Position numbers and translations under genes: made by a program. The notes under the pieces are model-generated. The model ran no database searches, was not told the DNA's origin, and was given only the letters and a program-made list of their open reading frames with translations. This document shows, one piece after another, positions 17,988-26,502 of a stretch of DNA of 45,346 bases. Every line of letters begins with the position of its first letter. Position 1 is the first letter of the stretch. Source of the DNA: an uncultured Clostridia bacterium (GTDB taxonomy: Bacteria; Bacillota; Clostridia; Oscillospirales; CAG-272). The stretch spans positions 1 to 45,346 of the forward strand of contig CANQQT010000012.1 of assembly GCA_947626065.1 (NCBI GenBank). Direction: 5' to 3'.

Positions 17988-18455
17988 ATGTCCGACAAGA
18001 AATCCGGCCGCCGTCTGATTGCTCAACACAAAAAGGCCCGCCACGACTACTTCGTCGAGGACACCTTCGAGGCCGGTATCGCTCTTTTTGGCACTGAGGT
18101 CAAGTCCCTTCGCCTCGGCTCCGTCAATCTCAAGGATTCTTTTTGCAAAATTGAGCACGGCGAGCTCTTCGCCTACGGCATTCACATCAGCCCTTACGAG
18201 CAGGGCAACCTCTTCAACCGCGACCCTCTCCGCGTTCGCAAGCTCCTCATGCACCGCCGCGAAATCAACAAGCTTTTCGGCCTCGTCGGTCGTCAGGGCT
18301 ACGCTCTGATTCCCCTTTCTCTCTATTTTTCCGGCTCCCGCGTGAAGGTTGAGCTCGGCCTTTGCGTCGGCAAGAAGCTCTACGACAAGCGCGACAGCGA
18401 GGCTGCACGCACGGCGGCTCGGGACATCGACCGCGCGATGAAGGGCGTTCGTTAG
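17988..18455 (+). CDS. smpB: SsrA-binding protein SmpB
   Basis: A 155-residue RNA-binding protein that escorts tmRNA to stalled ribosomes. The family features are all visible: N-terminal [40 protein letters not shown] with the glycine-rich loop, HISPYEQGN, and the basic C-terminal tail [20 protein letters not shown]. Length is normal (about 150-160). GGGAGG lies 8 bases before the ATG. The next gene, 85 bases downstream, is its partner ssrA. Confidence 0.97.
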   Translation: MSDKKSGRRLIAQHKKARHDYFVEDTFEAGIALFGTEVKSLRLGSVNLKDSFCKIEHGELFAYGIHISPYEQGNLFNRDPLRVRKLLMHRREINKLFGLVGRQGYALIPLSLYFSGSRVKVELGLCVGKKLYDKRDSEAARTAARDIDRAMKGVR

Positions 18456-18540
18456 CCTTTTCCGTGGGATTTCATCCTTCCCTCTTCACTATTTACTCTT
18501 CCCTCTTCACTCTTCACTCTTCACTTTTACTTCTCCTTAT

Positions 18541-18900
18541 GGGGACGTACAGGTTTCGACGGGGATTGGGAATCGGGATAAGCGGGCAGAGCCGGGACCT
18601 CTCTTTAAACGGTTCCAATACAAAACAAACGCTAACACTGAATTAGCAGCTGCCTAACGGCAGGTTGCGGACTTTGTTCCGCCCGTTCCCTCCGGGAGTC
18701 CTGCGGCCCGGATCGGAGCGTCATTCAGCAGGGAACGCGCGCCGTAAGTTTGCTCTTATAGCGGCCGTGTAACAAAGAGCTGCCTTCCCTGAGGTTCGTC
18801 GTTGGGACGACGGGAAGGGAGATTTTCCCTCCGACTACGCCCGTAGAAGGTCCCGACAATCAATTTTCGGACAGGGGTTCGATTCCCCTCGTCTCCACCA
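18541..18900 (+). ncRNA. ssrA: tmRNA (SsrA)
   Basis: A 360-base tmRNA. The ends form the tRNA-like acceptor stem (GGGGAC with GTCTCC) and finish in an encoded CCA; GGGGTTCGATTCCCC near the 3' end is the T-arm. The mRNA-like part encodes a degradation tag ending ANTELAAA with TAA at 18655-18657; I could not fix the resume codon. Pseudoknot-like GC-rich stems follow the tag. It frees ribosomes stalled on broken mRNA and marks the peptide for proteolysis. No separate promoter is obvious; a TTCACT-rich stretch fills the gap to smpB, so it may be read from the smpB promoter. Confidence 0.96.
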
Positions 18901-19097
18901 GCAGGCAGTGCCTGCACCCAATGATCGGGTGTAGACAGCACACTGCCAAACGTCATACCCCGATGGCGGGGTTGGATTGGGAGCCGAAGGCTCCACCAAA
19001 AATCGGCAAGACTCGTCAGAGCCTTGCCGATTTTTACTTCTTCACTATTCACTTTTCACTCTTCACTAAATACGATGGGCCGATTTTGGGCGGGAAG
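18901..19097 (+). repeat. Mixed repeat patch after ssrA (TTCACT runs, shared hairpin)
   Basis: There is no gene between 18901 and 19238. The patch has a GACAGC...ACCCCGA(T/C)GGC(G/A)GGG(T/C)TTGGATGG segment that recurs at 22110-22165, and TTCACT-type hexamer runs at 19038-19070 that recur at 18485-18530, 21500-21530 and 22215-22235. Confidence 0.7.
18998..19035 (+). terminator. Intrinsic terminator after ssrA
   Basis: AAAAATCGGCAAG pairs with CTTGCCGATTTTT, giving a stem followed by a T-run. Near-identical hairpins occur at 21459-21498 and 22176-22213. Confidence 0.85.
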
Positions 19098-19238
19098 AAG
19101 AAGGAAGGGGGTTCCCTGTTTTCGGCGTCCGCTTTTACTGTCTTACAACCGAATCATTCAAAAAATCAATCGTTCTGACGGGCTTTTTCGGCCCCAACCG
19201 CGCCCTTCGCCGGTTCCGGTGCTTGACATACGTTTCCC

Positions 19239-19856
19239 CTATCTTCCGAACATTCCGCGCCTTCGCTCCATCCGGTAAAAATTCCCCGGAGGGAAACGGT
19301 CGGCGGTGATGGCGCAGATGCCGACGTTTTTGTACTCCCCTTTGACGAGCATATACTGACGAAGCATTCCCTCAAAGGTCATGCCGCACTTCTCCATGAC
19401 CCGGAGGCTTCGCACGTTGCCCTCGATGAAATGGGCCTCCAGACGATTCATTTCCAGCTCAACGAAGGCGAATTGAGCGGCCGCCATGACGGCCTCAGGA
19501 GCGTAGCCGTGGCCCCAATACGCGGGATTGAGAACGTACCCGACCTCCGCGCGGCCATGCTCCGGGAAAAGCTCGGTGTAGCCGCAGGTGCCGATCATTT
19601 TACCGCTGTCCCGAAGCTCAAGAGCCCAATCGAAGAACTCCCCGCGGCGGTAGCTCCCCTGAAGGGCCTCCAGATAACGGCGCGTTTGCCCGGGATCGCT
19701 GTGCGGATGCCAAAGGAGGTAAGAAGTCACCCGGTCGTTGCAGGAATACTCATACATATCCCGATAGTCGCTGGGAAGCAGCTTTCTCATGATCAATCGC
19801 TCGGTCGAAATGGTGGGAATTCTTGCGAAAATTCTGGTCAATCTGTCCCGTGTCAC
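19239..19856 (-). CDS. GNAT-family N-acetyltransferase (RimJ/RimL-like)
   Basis: A 205-residue acetyltransferase. TERLIMRKLLPSDYRDMYEY is the usual start of the RimJ/RimL group. GRAEVGYVLNPAYWGHGYAP followed by EAV is the acetyl-CoA-binding motif, and NVRSLRVMEKCGMTFEGMLR is the conserved N-x-x-S-x-x-x-x-EKxGF segment. Members acetylate the N-terminus of ribosomal proteins or small amines; the substrate here cannot be told. It starts at GTG 19856 with GGGAAGGGAG upstream and has its own promoter. The C-terminal 20 residues are arginine-rich and unlike the family. Confidence 0.9.
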   Translation of the reverse strand: MTRDRLTRIFARIPTISTERLIMRKLLPSDYRDMYEYSCNDRVTSYLLWHPHSDPGQTRRYLEALQGSYRRGEFFDWALELRDSGKMIGTCGYTELFPEHGRAEVGYVLNPAYWGHGYAPEAVMAAAQFAFVELEMNRLEAHFIEGNVRSLRVMEKCGMTFEGMLRQYMLVKGEYKNVGICAITADRFPPGNFYRMERRRGMFGR

Positions 19857-19891
19857 GCCTGTTTCTCCCTTCCCCGTGGCCTTTTCTTTCT

Positions 19892-19920
19892 ATTTTACCG
19901 TTTTTTTCGCCTCCTGTCAA
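19892..19920 (-). promoter_or_regulatory. Sigma-A promoter of the acetyltransferase gene
   Basis: On the minus strand TTGACA (19915-19920), 17 bases, TAAAAT (19892-19897), followed by GGGAAGGGAG and the GTG start. Confidence 0.85.
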
Positions 19921-19929
19921 TAGGTTGGG

Positions 19930-20530
19930 GGCATTTTTCAGCCCGGAGGGGCCCGTAAGCGTTGCCCTGCGACGCAAGCATAGAAGGGGCCCCAGCGGTC
20001 GGCCTTTGCGGTCACTGCCCCGGCCCGTTCCAACGTGCGGCACGGTTGCTGTTTTTTTTATGTGCGCATCCGCGCAGAAGAGAATTTTTGCCTCTGCGGG
20101 CGGTTTCACTCCTGCCCCGGCCCGTCGCCGCGTGCGGTGCGGAGCGTCTTCCCAATGTTGGGTGTGGCCAGCGGCCCGGGGTGGGGCGGTTGCGAAGATG
20201 AAACGGGGCCGTTGGCCTTTGCGGTCACTGCCCCGGCCCGTTCCCACGTGCGGCGCGGTTGCTGTTTTTTTCTGTGCGCATCCGCGGCCCGGAAGCCCGG
20301 GCTGGCATAGAAGGGGCCCCTGCGGTCGGCTTTGCCCCTGCCCCGGCCCGTCGCCGCGTGCGGTGCGGGGCGCCTTCCCAATGTTGGGTGTGGCCTGCGG
20401 CCCGGGGTGGGGCGGTTGCGAAGATGAAACGGGGCTGTCGGCCTTTGCGGCCACTGCCTCGGCCCGTTCCCACGTGCGGCGCGGTTGCAGGTGAAAAGTT
20501 CGTTTCACCCCTGCCCCGGGCGGTTGTGGT
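19930..20530 (+). repeat. GC-rich repeat family D with two and a quarter tandem units
   Basis: Units of about 216 and 236 bases run from 19996-20211 and 20212-20447, with a partial third to about 20506. Each begins CGGCCTTTGCGG(T/C)CACTGCC and contains a CCGCGTGCGGTGCGG(A/G)GCG block and GGGTGTGGCC(A/T)GCGGCCCGGG, and ends GCGAAGATGAAACGGGGC. The same material lies inverted at 5960-6200. All six frames lack a credible protein. The gap extends to the cotF-like stop at 20712, with nothing else seen. Confidence 0.88.
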
Positions 20531-20711
20531 CACTTCGGCGGCACGGCAAACAAAAAAGCCACGCGGAGAACGACACAAAAAAGCCCGGCGGGGCCGGGCG
20601 TGGGGATTTTTACGGGTTCATGGCGGAAAATTCCGGCGGGCCGAAGAATTCCACGCCGCCGGAGGCGGAAAAGTCCGGAGAGGATGGGCTTCCCGCCTCC
20701 GGGGGGGCCGC

Positions 20712-21164
20712 TCAGAAGGTCATGCCGTTGTTTTTCATATAGGCGGCGAGCTCCTCCCCGTGCTGTTGCTCCTCCGCCTGCATATGCGCCAGCATTTTCC
20801 GTGCCGAAGGGTCGCAGAATTCAAAAATTCCCGTGTCGTAGAGGGCGGAGGCGTGCTTTTCGGAGGCGAGCATATCGCGGCAGAGGAATTCGTCGGCCTT
20901 CCGGCTCGCCTCGTCCCGGTAGTCGGAAGCGCCGCACGACGCGTTGTTTCCCTGAAGCGTGGAGGGGGCGGTGGGGGTGTGCCCCGTCGCCATCTCGTCC
21001 ACCGTCCGCAAATGCCCCCGCTCACTCTCCGCGAGGGTGGTGAAGAGGGATTTCAGCTCCCCGGAGCAGGCCTGCGAAGCGTACTTTTCGTACTTTTCGA
21101 TGCAGAGAAGCTCCTGATTTTTGAAGTCGGTAAGGAAATTTTGTTCTTTTTGTGTGAGGTTCAT
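20712..21164 (-). CDS. CotF-family spore coat protein (ferritin-like)
   Basis: A 150-residue helical protein. NFLTDFKNQELLCIEKYEKY near the N-terminus and ASEKHASALYDTGIFEFCD with LAHMQAEEQQHGEELAAYMK near the C-terminus match the CotF (PF07875) pattern, a ferritin-like helical bundle found in spore coats. Eight or so histidines and many glutamates occur, but it is not a clear metal-binding rubrerythrin. The ATG at 21164 is chosen over longer open frames because AGGAGAG precedes it by 7 bases. No vegetative promoter is visible on its strand, which fits sporulation-specific control. It implies that the host forms endospores. Confidence 0.85.
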   Translation of the reverse strand: MNLTQKEQNFLTDFKNQELLCIEKYEKYASQACSGELKSLFTTLAESERGHLRTVDEMATGHTPTAPSTLQGNNASCGASDYRDEASRKADEFLCRDMLASEKHASALYDTGIFEFCDPSARKMLAHMQAEEQQHGEELAAYMKNNGMTF

Positions 21165-21262
21165 GGGCAACTCTCCTTTTGAATTTTCTGCCTTCATTAT
21201 GGCCCTTTCCCGGAATTTTATTCTCTGCGCGGCAAAAATCCGAAAAAATTTGAAATTTCCTC

Positions 21263-21291
21263 TTGCAAACGGAGAAGGGATGTGGTATAAT
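21263..21291 (+). promoter_or_regulatory. Sigma-A promoter of tRNA-Ser
   Basis: TTGCAA (21263-21268), 17 bases, TATAAT (21286-21291), 80 bases before the tRNA. Confidence 0.82.
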
Positions 21292-21370
21292 AGAAAAGTC
21301 AGGCTGAGGCCTCCGGCCTCTTGCCCTTCCGGCTCCAAAAGGTCGGAGGGGAGCCGTCACAAGTTCATAC

Positions 21371-21459
21371 GGAGAGGTATCGAAGCGGTCATAACGGGGC
21401 TGACTCGAAATCAGTTTGTGGGAAACCACACGAGGGTTCGAATCCCTCCCTCTCCGCCA
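21371..21459 (+). tRNA. tRNA-Ser (anticodon CGA)
   Basis: An 89-base class II tRNA: acceptor stem GGAGAGG with CCTCTCC, anticodon loop CTCGAAA giving CGA (reads UCG), long variable arm TTTGTGGGAAACCACA, T-arm GAGGGTTCGAATCCCTC and an encoded CCA end. Confidence 0.96.
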
Positions 21460-21498
21460 AAAATCGGCAAGCCTCGCTAGAGGATTGCCGATTTTTAC
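21459..21498 (+). terminator. Intrinsic terminator after tRNA-Ser
   Basis: AAAAATCGGCAA(G) pairs with (A)TTGCCGATTTTT. It is the same hairpin as after ssrA, and is again followed by TTCACTATTCACTTTTCACT. Confidence 0.85.
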
Positions 21499-21527
21499 TT
21501 ATTCACTATTCACTTTTCACTTTTCAC

Positions 21528-21634
21528 TAAAAACGACGAGCCGATTTTTGGAAGGTAATATGTAATAGGTAATAGTGAAGAGGTGAAGGTGTCCGCTTCG
21601 CGGACGATTGAAAATGTAGGAGGGGGGGTCGGTA
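21528..21634. repeat. TAATA/GTGAAG repeat patch before the four-helix gene
   Basis: GTAATATGTAATAGGTAATA followed by GTGAAGAGGTGAAG, the reverse-complement theme of the TTCACT runs on the other side, and a short hairpin GTCCGCTTCGCGGAC at 21590-21604. Confidence 0.6.
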
Positions 21635-21982
21635 TTGGCAAATAGTCCTTTAATGGCAAAATCCAAGGTGTTTGCGATGCGTGTAGTTCAGGCGTGCAAA
21701 ACGCTGCGAACTGCTAAATGTGAAAGCGTTCTGATCCGTCAATTTCTGCGTTCCGGAACAAGCATCGGTGCAAATATCCGGGAAGCATTTTATGCCCATG
21801 GAAGAGCAGATTTTATCGCAAAACTTCAAATTGCCCTGAAAGAATGTTCCGAAACCGAGTATTGGATCGAGTTGCTTTTAGAAAGCGGATATTATTCCGA
21901 TAAAACCCTATTAGAGCAATGCACCGAGATAAAAAGGATTTTGATTTCCTCTTTGAATACAGCGAAAAATCGCGATATGTAG
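21635..21982 (+). CDS. Four-helix-bundle protein of the S23/23S-rRNA-IVS family
   Basis: A 115-residue helical protein. The family pattern is clear: PLMAKSKVFAMRVVQACKTL, then RQFLRSGTSIGANIREAFYA, then AKLQIALKECSETEYWIELL. Members are encoded inside 23S rRNA intervening sequences or as free-standing genes, and resemble the Avd protein of diversity-generating retroelements; most have no known role. TTG 21635 is preferred to ATG 21653 because TAGGAGGGGG lies 8-10 bases before the TTG. It is bracketed by two copies of the AATCGGCAA hairpin and TTCACT repeats, and its base composition is more AT-rich than its neighbours, so it may have arrived by transfer. Confidence 0.85.
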   Translation: MANSPLMAKSKVFAMRVVQACKTLRTAKCESVLIRQFLRSGTSIGANIREAFYAHGRADFIAKLQIALKECSETEYWIELLLESGYYSDKTLLEQCTEIKRILISSLNTAKNRDM

Positions 21983-22175
21983 AGAATGCGCTCGCGTTTT
22001 AAAGCATACAGCGATTACCTCGCGGGTTTGAATCCATCGATCAAAACCGCAGATCCATCTTTTTCGTATCCCATTGACAGCGGCAAGTTTCCGCTCCCGC
22101 ACATCGGGGGGCAGACAGCTTGCCGCCATTCTTTTACCCCGACGGCAGGGCTTGGATGGAAGCTCTGCGATCCAT

Positions 22176-22213
22176 AAAAATCGGCAATCCGCGTCCGTGG
22201 GTTGCCGATTTTT
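22176..22213. terminator. Bidirectional terminator-like hairpin
   Basis: AAAAATCGGCAA(T/C)CC pairs with GG(G/A)TTGCCGATTTTT, with A-runs and T-runs that would serve both strands. It lies between the four-helix gene and the end of the large minus-strand operon. The rest of 21983-22253 shows only the repeat segment also seen at 18930-18990. Confidence 0.75.
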
Positions 22214-22253
22214 ACTTTTTCACTCTTCACTAAATTTTCCCGTCTTCGTCTTC

Positions 22254-23210
22254 TTACTCGTCTCTCTTTTTCCCGCACCGGCCGCAAATCCTGTCTTCCG
22301 CAAAGTTATACTTGCCGCACGCGCATTTCCATGGTGGCCCGATGAGCTTTGACAGCTCTTTTTCGTTTGTTCCCTCTTTTTCCTGCATACTCTCTTCTTC
22401 GGAGATTATTACTCTTTTGGACAGGTTCTCCTTTTCCGGCATATTCTCTTCTTCAGAGATTACCACTCTTTCGGGCAGGTTCTCTTTTTCCGGCATATTC
22501 TCTTCTTCGAAGATTATTACTCTTTCAGGGATACTCTCTTTTTCGGGCATACTCTCCTTTTGGGGGCTTATCGCACTTTCGTGGATGATCCCTTTTCCCT
22601 TCTTCCATCGATTCAGCTGAACGACAAATCCGACGATCCCCAGCACGATAGTTCCCACCAAAATGCTACTCATATAGTCCTCTCTGAGAAACAACCTCGC
22701 GACGTCGCTTAAATCGTACGCTTTATCGTAGAGGCCCGCCGCCCCGAGGCTTGCGATAAACGCCCCCGTAAACGCGGTTTCAAGCATAAACGCATAATCG
22801 GCCACATACACCGCGATTCCCCCGACAATGGCGGCCACGATACCCGCCAGCATAAGGATCGTCGTTACTTTCTCATCTTCGTATGAGAGCGGGGCTTGCG
22901 TCATCAGGATCAGCGCCATCGTCGCGACAAAGGCGGCAATAAACCCATTTGCAAAGGCGCACACTTTTTCATGCACCGCCGACACGATTGCCCCGATAAT
23001 GGCGAAGATCAACACGTATGCCACCGATTCCTCTTTCACCAGTTGAACCGCGCCCCCCGTCATCATGATCACGATCATGGTCAACAGCGCTCCGTTCAGG
23101 AATCCCGCCATTGCGGCGCAGGCTTTTTTCAAATAGATTCCTCCGAAGCACACGATCAATCCCACCGCGATCATTCCCACGAACACGACTTTCATTACGT
23201 TTTCATCCAT
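22254..23210 (-). CDS. Polytopic membrane protein with Glu-rich repeats and C-terminal zinc ribbon
   Basis: A 318-residue protein. Residues 1-205 hold about eight membrane helices, apparently two similar four-helix halves. Residues 215-295 are a cytoplasmic linker of tandem units of the type EEENMPEKENLPERVVIS, repeated at least three times with small changes. The C-terminus is a single zinc ribbon with WKCACGKYNFAEDRICGRCG (RanBP2/double-ribbon-like). The zinc ribbon on a membrane protein echoes those on the SPFH protein and the solenoid protein of the same operon, which suggests a shared docking mode. AAAGGAG lies before the ATG. Last gene of the operon, 57 bases after its neighbour. No enzymatic motif is seen and the function is unknown. 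Confidence 0.88.
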   Translation of the reverse strand: MDENVMKVVFVGMIAVGLIVCFGGIYLKKACAAMAGFLNGALLTMIVIMMTGGAVQLVKEESVAYVLIFAIIGAIVSAVHEKVCAFANGFIAAFVATMALILMTQAPLSYEDEKVTTILMLAGIVAAIVGGIAVYVADYAFMLETAFTGAFIASLGAAGLYDKAYDLSDVARLFLREDYMSSILVGTIVLGIVGFVVQLNRWKKGKGIIHESAISPQKESMPEKESIPERVIIFEEENMPEKENLPERVVISEEENMPEKENLSKRVIISEEESMQEKEGTNEKELSKLIGPPWKCACGKYNFAEDRICGRCGKKRDE

Positions 23211-23267
23211 TGTTTTTCTCCTTTACAAACAGCACGCCCGGGAGCCTTTCTCCCGGGCGCTTGCTTC

Positions 23268-24983
23268 CTACATTTTATGCAGCTCGTCCAGGATCCTTTC
23301 ATAGTACGCATCGTACTCGTCCAGCTCTTTTTGGTACTGCTTAAACTCTTGAAATATTTTTTGCATGGTATCCCTTGCCGATTTGATGGCTTCCGTGCAG
23401 CTCTGTTCGATTTGTCTTCTCTTTGCCTTATTTGACAGCATAGTAAAGAGGCCGTATCCGACGCCTCCCAACGTCAGAACCATCATCCAGAATCCTGCAA
23501 AGAAGCATCCCGCCAGCGCCGCCGCTCCTACTCCGAATCCTACATACGCCGGCCAATTCTTAACCTCCGCCAACGCTCCCCTCTTCTTTTCGGTATAGAA
23601 GGCTTCGATTTTTTTGTTCTCTTCCTCTTCTCTCTTGAAATCCGCGACGGTGGAATACTCTCCGATGCTTATCGGATAACTCGTTTTTCTTTGCTTTCTG
23701 TAGGCTTCCGCGTGCCGCTCCACCGCCTTTTCCTGTAGCTCCTTTGTCAGGGTAAACATACTGAGTCTTATTTGCCCGTTGACGTCCTGCTCCTCTCTCT
23801 CATAAATCCAATCGATCATTTCCGCGATCAGATTCAGCTCCTTGGCTTTCTTCTCTTGTTCGGCAGCAAATTGTTCTTTTGCGGTATCCACCTCTCCCTC
23901 CAGTCGGATAACCAGCTCGTTATATGCAATCTCATCGTACACGTCTTTTTCCGCTTGATTGGGTGCCGCGATGATCTCATCGATGTAATTCTTCAGGAAG
24001 GTATTCTTTTCCTCGACGGGGACATTCACGGTTTTCAGGACAAACTCGAGAATATTGACGTTATTTTTTGCCTGCATCATCACCGCGTTCAGCGCATCCG
24101 CCTCCCCACAGCACTTTCTCAGCATGGCATATGGGAGCGGATCGTTCGGCTGCATTCTTTTAAAATAGTTCCGGATATGCTCCACGGTTTCCTCTTCGCT
24201 GTATCCGGCCGCCTTCATATTCGCTTCAATGACCTTTTTAATAAAGGCAAAGATTTCGTTTTTTGTCCTTTCATCCACGTTATCCGCCAGCGTCTTACTG
24301 ATCAGGGAGAAGAGCATCAGGAAGGTTCTCTGATCGCTTCCCTTCAGCTCGCACTCCTGATAGGTATAAAACCATTTCAGCGCCGCCTCTTCCCTTTTCA
24401 CTCTCATATTAAAGAGCATATAGAAAATGGCGCTGTTCTTCTTATCCAGCCTCATGGCGCGGGCCATGGCGCGATCCGCCAGCTCTTTATCGTCGCTTCT
24501 CCACGCCATCACGCTGATCAGCACGCAGGTCAGCCAATAATCCGGCGTCTGCAGATGCTGTACCTCCACCGCCTTTGTAATGGCTTGATTGCTCACCGTC
24601 TCGACGTCGATGTTGTCCATCACACCCTGAACAATCTTCCGAACCGTTCTATAATTTGCAAAGTCATAATACTTTTTATTATTGGCCGCCCGGATTTTCT
24701 TATTTGCCAGCTCGACGTTTTTGAACCGCGCATACAGCCTTTCGATTTCACCCTGCAGGGCAATTGCGTCAACGACCCTTTGATGCGAGGAATGCATCGA
24801 TCCGTTACAGTTCTCCAGGATTGTCCGGATTTTTGTGTTGTAATCTTCCAGATCCTGCTGTGCCCGATTCACTCCGCTGACCACGGTAGACATTTCGCCC
24901 CTTAATTCGGCGTTATACCGTTCAACCCGTCTTAATTCCTGCTCAAGCCGACTGAGCTGAGATTGAAGCTCGTAATTACTCAT
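23268..24983 (-). CDS. Coiled-coil/helical-repeat membrane protein, paralogue 3 of 3
   Basis: A 571-residue protein related to those at 27236 and 28855. It has an N-terminal coiled coil (residues 1-100), a helical region with the shared pattern DYWLTCVLISVMAWRSDDKE then NMRVKREEAALKWFYTYQEC, a second helical region with YDEIAYNELVIRLEGEVDTA and a W...DVNGQIR segment, two adjacent membrane helices near 490-530, and a C-terminal coiled coil. The termini are probably cytoplasmic, with a short hairpin in the membrane. The ATG at 24983 has AGGAGGG upstream and overlaps the end of the AAA+ gene by 8 bases, so translation is coupled. No named family is recognised. Confidence 0.88.
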   Translation of the reverse strand: MSNYELQSQLSRLEQELRRVERYNAELRGEMSTVVSGVNRAQQDLEDYNTKIRTILENCNGSMHSSHQRVVDAIALQGEIERLYARFKNVELANKKIRAANNKKYYDFANYRTVRKIVQGVMDNIDVETVSNQAITKAVEVQHLQTPDYWLTCVLISVMAWRSDDKELADRAMARAMRLDKKNSAIFYMLFNMRVKREEAALKWFYTYQECELKGSDQRTFLMLFSLISKTLADNVDERTKNEIFAFIKKVIEANMKAAGYSEEETVEHIRNYFKRMQPNDPLPYAMLRKCCGEADALNAVMMQAKNNVNILEFVLKTVNVPVEEKNTFLKNYIDEIIAAPNQAEKDVYDEIAYNELVIRLEGEVDTAKEQFAAEQEKKAKELNLIAEMIDWIYEREEQDVNGQIRLSMFTLTKELQEKAVERHAEAYRKQRKTSYPISIGEYSTVADFKREEEENKKIEAFYTEKKRGALAEVKNWPAYVGFGVGAAALAGCFFAGFWMMVLTLGGVGYGLFTMLSNKAKRRQIEQSCTEAIKSARDTMQKIFQEFKQYQKELDEYDAYYERILDELHKM

Positions 24984-26490
24984 TGATTTTCCCTCCTGAT
25001 TTACTCGACGCGGCAACCGCCCGTTCAGACCCCCATTTTCGTATTCTTTTTACCATATCCGGATTGCTTTGCGATATCGGCACGATTTTTCCGAACGTTT
25101 CAAGCAGCGATTCCCTCGTTATAACCGCCTGCCCCTCAAGAAGCGCACGCTGTGCAATCTCTTTGATTGCATATTCAATATCCGAATACGAAAAGCCCTC
25201 CGACGCCTTGAGCAGCTCTTCCATATCGGCGTCGTCGATGAAAATATGCAACGATTGACTGGCATACTGCCGGATTACGGCCTTCCGTTCGCTTTCGTTT
25301 GGCAAATCGATGAAGAACACCTCCGAAAACCGGCCTTTTCTGAACAGTTCCGACGGCAGTGCCGTAACGTCATTGGCGGTTGCGACCAAAAACACGCGGC
25401 TTTGCGACTCCTGCAGCCAGAACAGGAATTGCCCCAACACCCGTTTCCCGGTATCGTTTCCCGTATCGGACACCGAGAGCGCCTTCTCGATTTCATCAAT
25501 CCAAACGACGCAGGGCGAAACGTTATCGATAAACCGCAGGGCGTCCTTCATTTTCTTTTCGCTTTCTCCCACCCATTTATCGTATACCGTTCCGATATCA
25601 AAGCGAAACAGCGGCAGCTCCCATTCCTTTGCCACCATTTTGGCGGACAGGGATTTCCCGCATCCCGGCACTCCTGCCAGCAAAATTCCCTTCGGCGTTG
25701 TCAGATCCCTCTCGCTCAGCTCTTCATCCGACGCGAAGAACACGTTCTTCTTTGCATTAAGCCATTCCTTTAAGGCATCCAGTCCCGATACGGTCAACCG
25801 TCGATCCACCTTTACCGTCTGGATGCTCGATACCGTGGAATACAATCGGCTTTTTTGTCCCGTCAATTCGTATAAATGCTCTCTCCCCAGTCGCTTTTTG
25901 GAGACCAGCGCCGTTGACAGAATATTCTCAATTTGTATTTCCGAGAAGCCTCTCAACAGCGTCCCGGCCATCCGCAGATCTTCCTCGTTCCATTCGATTC
26001 GGTATTGCCCTCGGTATCGGGCGATAAACGCGCGGATCTGAGAAATTCTCTCCTCCATATCCGGATAATCCAGCGTCGTCAGCATTCCGAACTGCGCCAA
26101 GCGGGACCATACCGGATCCGCGGTAATCAGAAGGAGCGTTCCGTTCGTTTCCTTTGCCAAATAGAGAATGTTCAGCACCTCTCGGCTGTACGCATTATCT
26201 TCTCCGATTCTTTTTACGTCCCCGAAGGCAAACGTTGCGTTTCTGTTCTTCCGAAAGGCCGTCGCGATGTATGGCAGCGGATCGCTGTCCACGTCAACCG
26301 ACGCATCTCCGTTCAAGGTACAGACCTGCTTGGAATCGGTGTAATACGTGATTCCAATATTCAGCTCCTTCGCAACCTCCTTCAGCATCCTCTCCACTCT
26401 TTCTCTTTCGGGAGAGTCCACAATAATCAAAGGCGTTCTCGCGCAAATATAGTCTTTTATTTCCGTTTTTGTCGAACTGTAATTGCCCAT
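24976..26490 (-). CDS. AAA+ ATPase, Ycf46-like
   Basis: A 504-residue protein. The first 230 residues form a degenerate ATPase-like domain (ICARTPLIIVDSPERERVE, LLLITADP), as in the Ycf46/FtsH-like group. The second domain is an intact classic AAA module: Walker A GVPGCGKS (273-280), GESEK near 308, Walker B VVWIDEIE, sensor-1 TAND (N373) and arginine fingers in FRKGRF (384, 387). Such proteins form rings that remodel protein complexes. Both ATG 26490 and GTG 26499 are possible; ATG is preferred because GGTGA precedes it by 5 bases. It sits between a small helical protein and paralogue 3, so those may be its adaptors or substrates. Confidence 0.92.
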   Translation of the reverse strand: MGNYSSTKTEIKDYICARTPLIIVDSPERERVERMLKEVAKELNIGITYYTDSKQVCTLNGDASVDVDSDPLPYIATAFRKNRNATFAFGDVKRIGEDNAYSREVLNILYLAKETNGTLLLITADPVWSRLAQFGMLTTLDYPDMEERISQIRAFIARYRGQYRIEWNEEDLRMAGTLLRGFSEIQIENILSTALVSKKRLGREHLYELTGQKSRLYSTVSSIQTVKVDRRLTVSGLDALKEWLNAKKNVFFASDEELSERDLTTPKGILLAGVPGCGKSLSAKMVAKEWELPLFRFDIGTVYDKWVGESEKKMKDALRFIDNVSPCVVWIDEIEKALSVSDTGNDTGKRVLGQFLFWLQESQSRVFLVATANDVTALPSELFRKGRFSEVFFIDLPNESERKAVIRQYASQSLHIFIDDADMEELLKASEGFSYSDIEYAIKEIAQRALLEGQAVITRESLLETFGKIVPISQSNPDMVKRIRKWGSERAVAASSKSGGKINE

Positions 26491-26502
26491 ACCGCTCACC
26501 CG

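Noticed and set aside
19750..20508. 252-codon minus-strand frame upstream of the acetyltransferase
   Set aside because: It is created by the GC-rich tandem repeat; the sigma-A promoter and ribosome site at 19860-19920 place the gene start at 19856.
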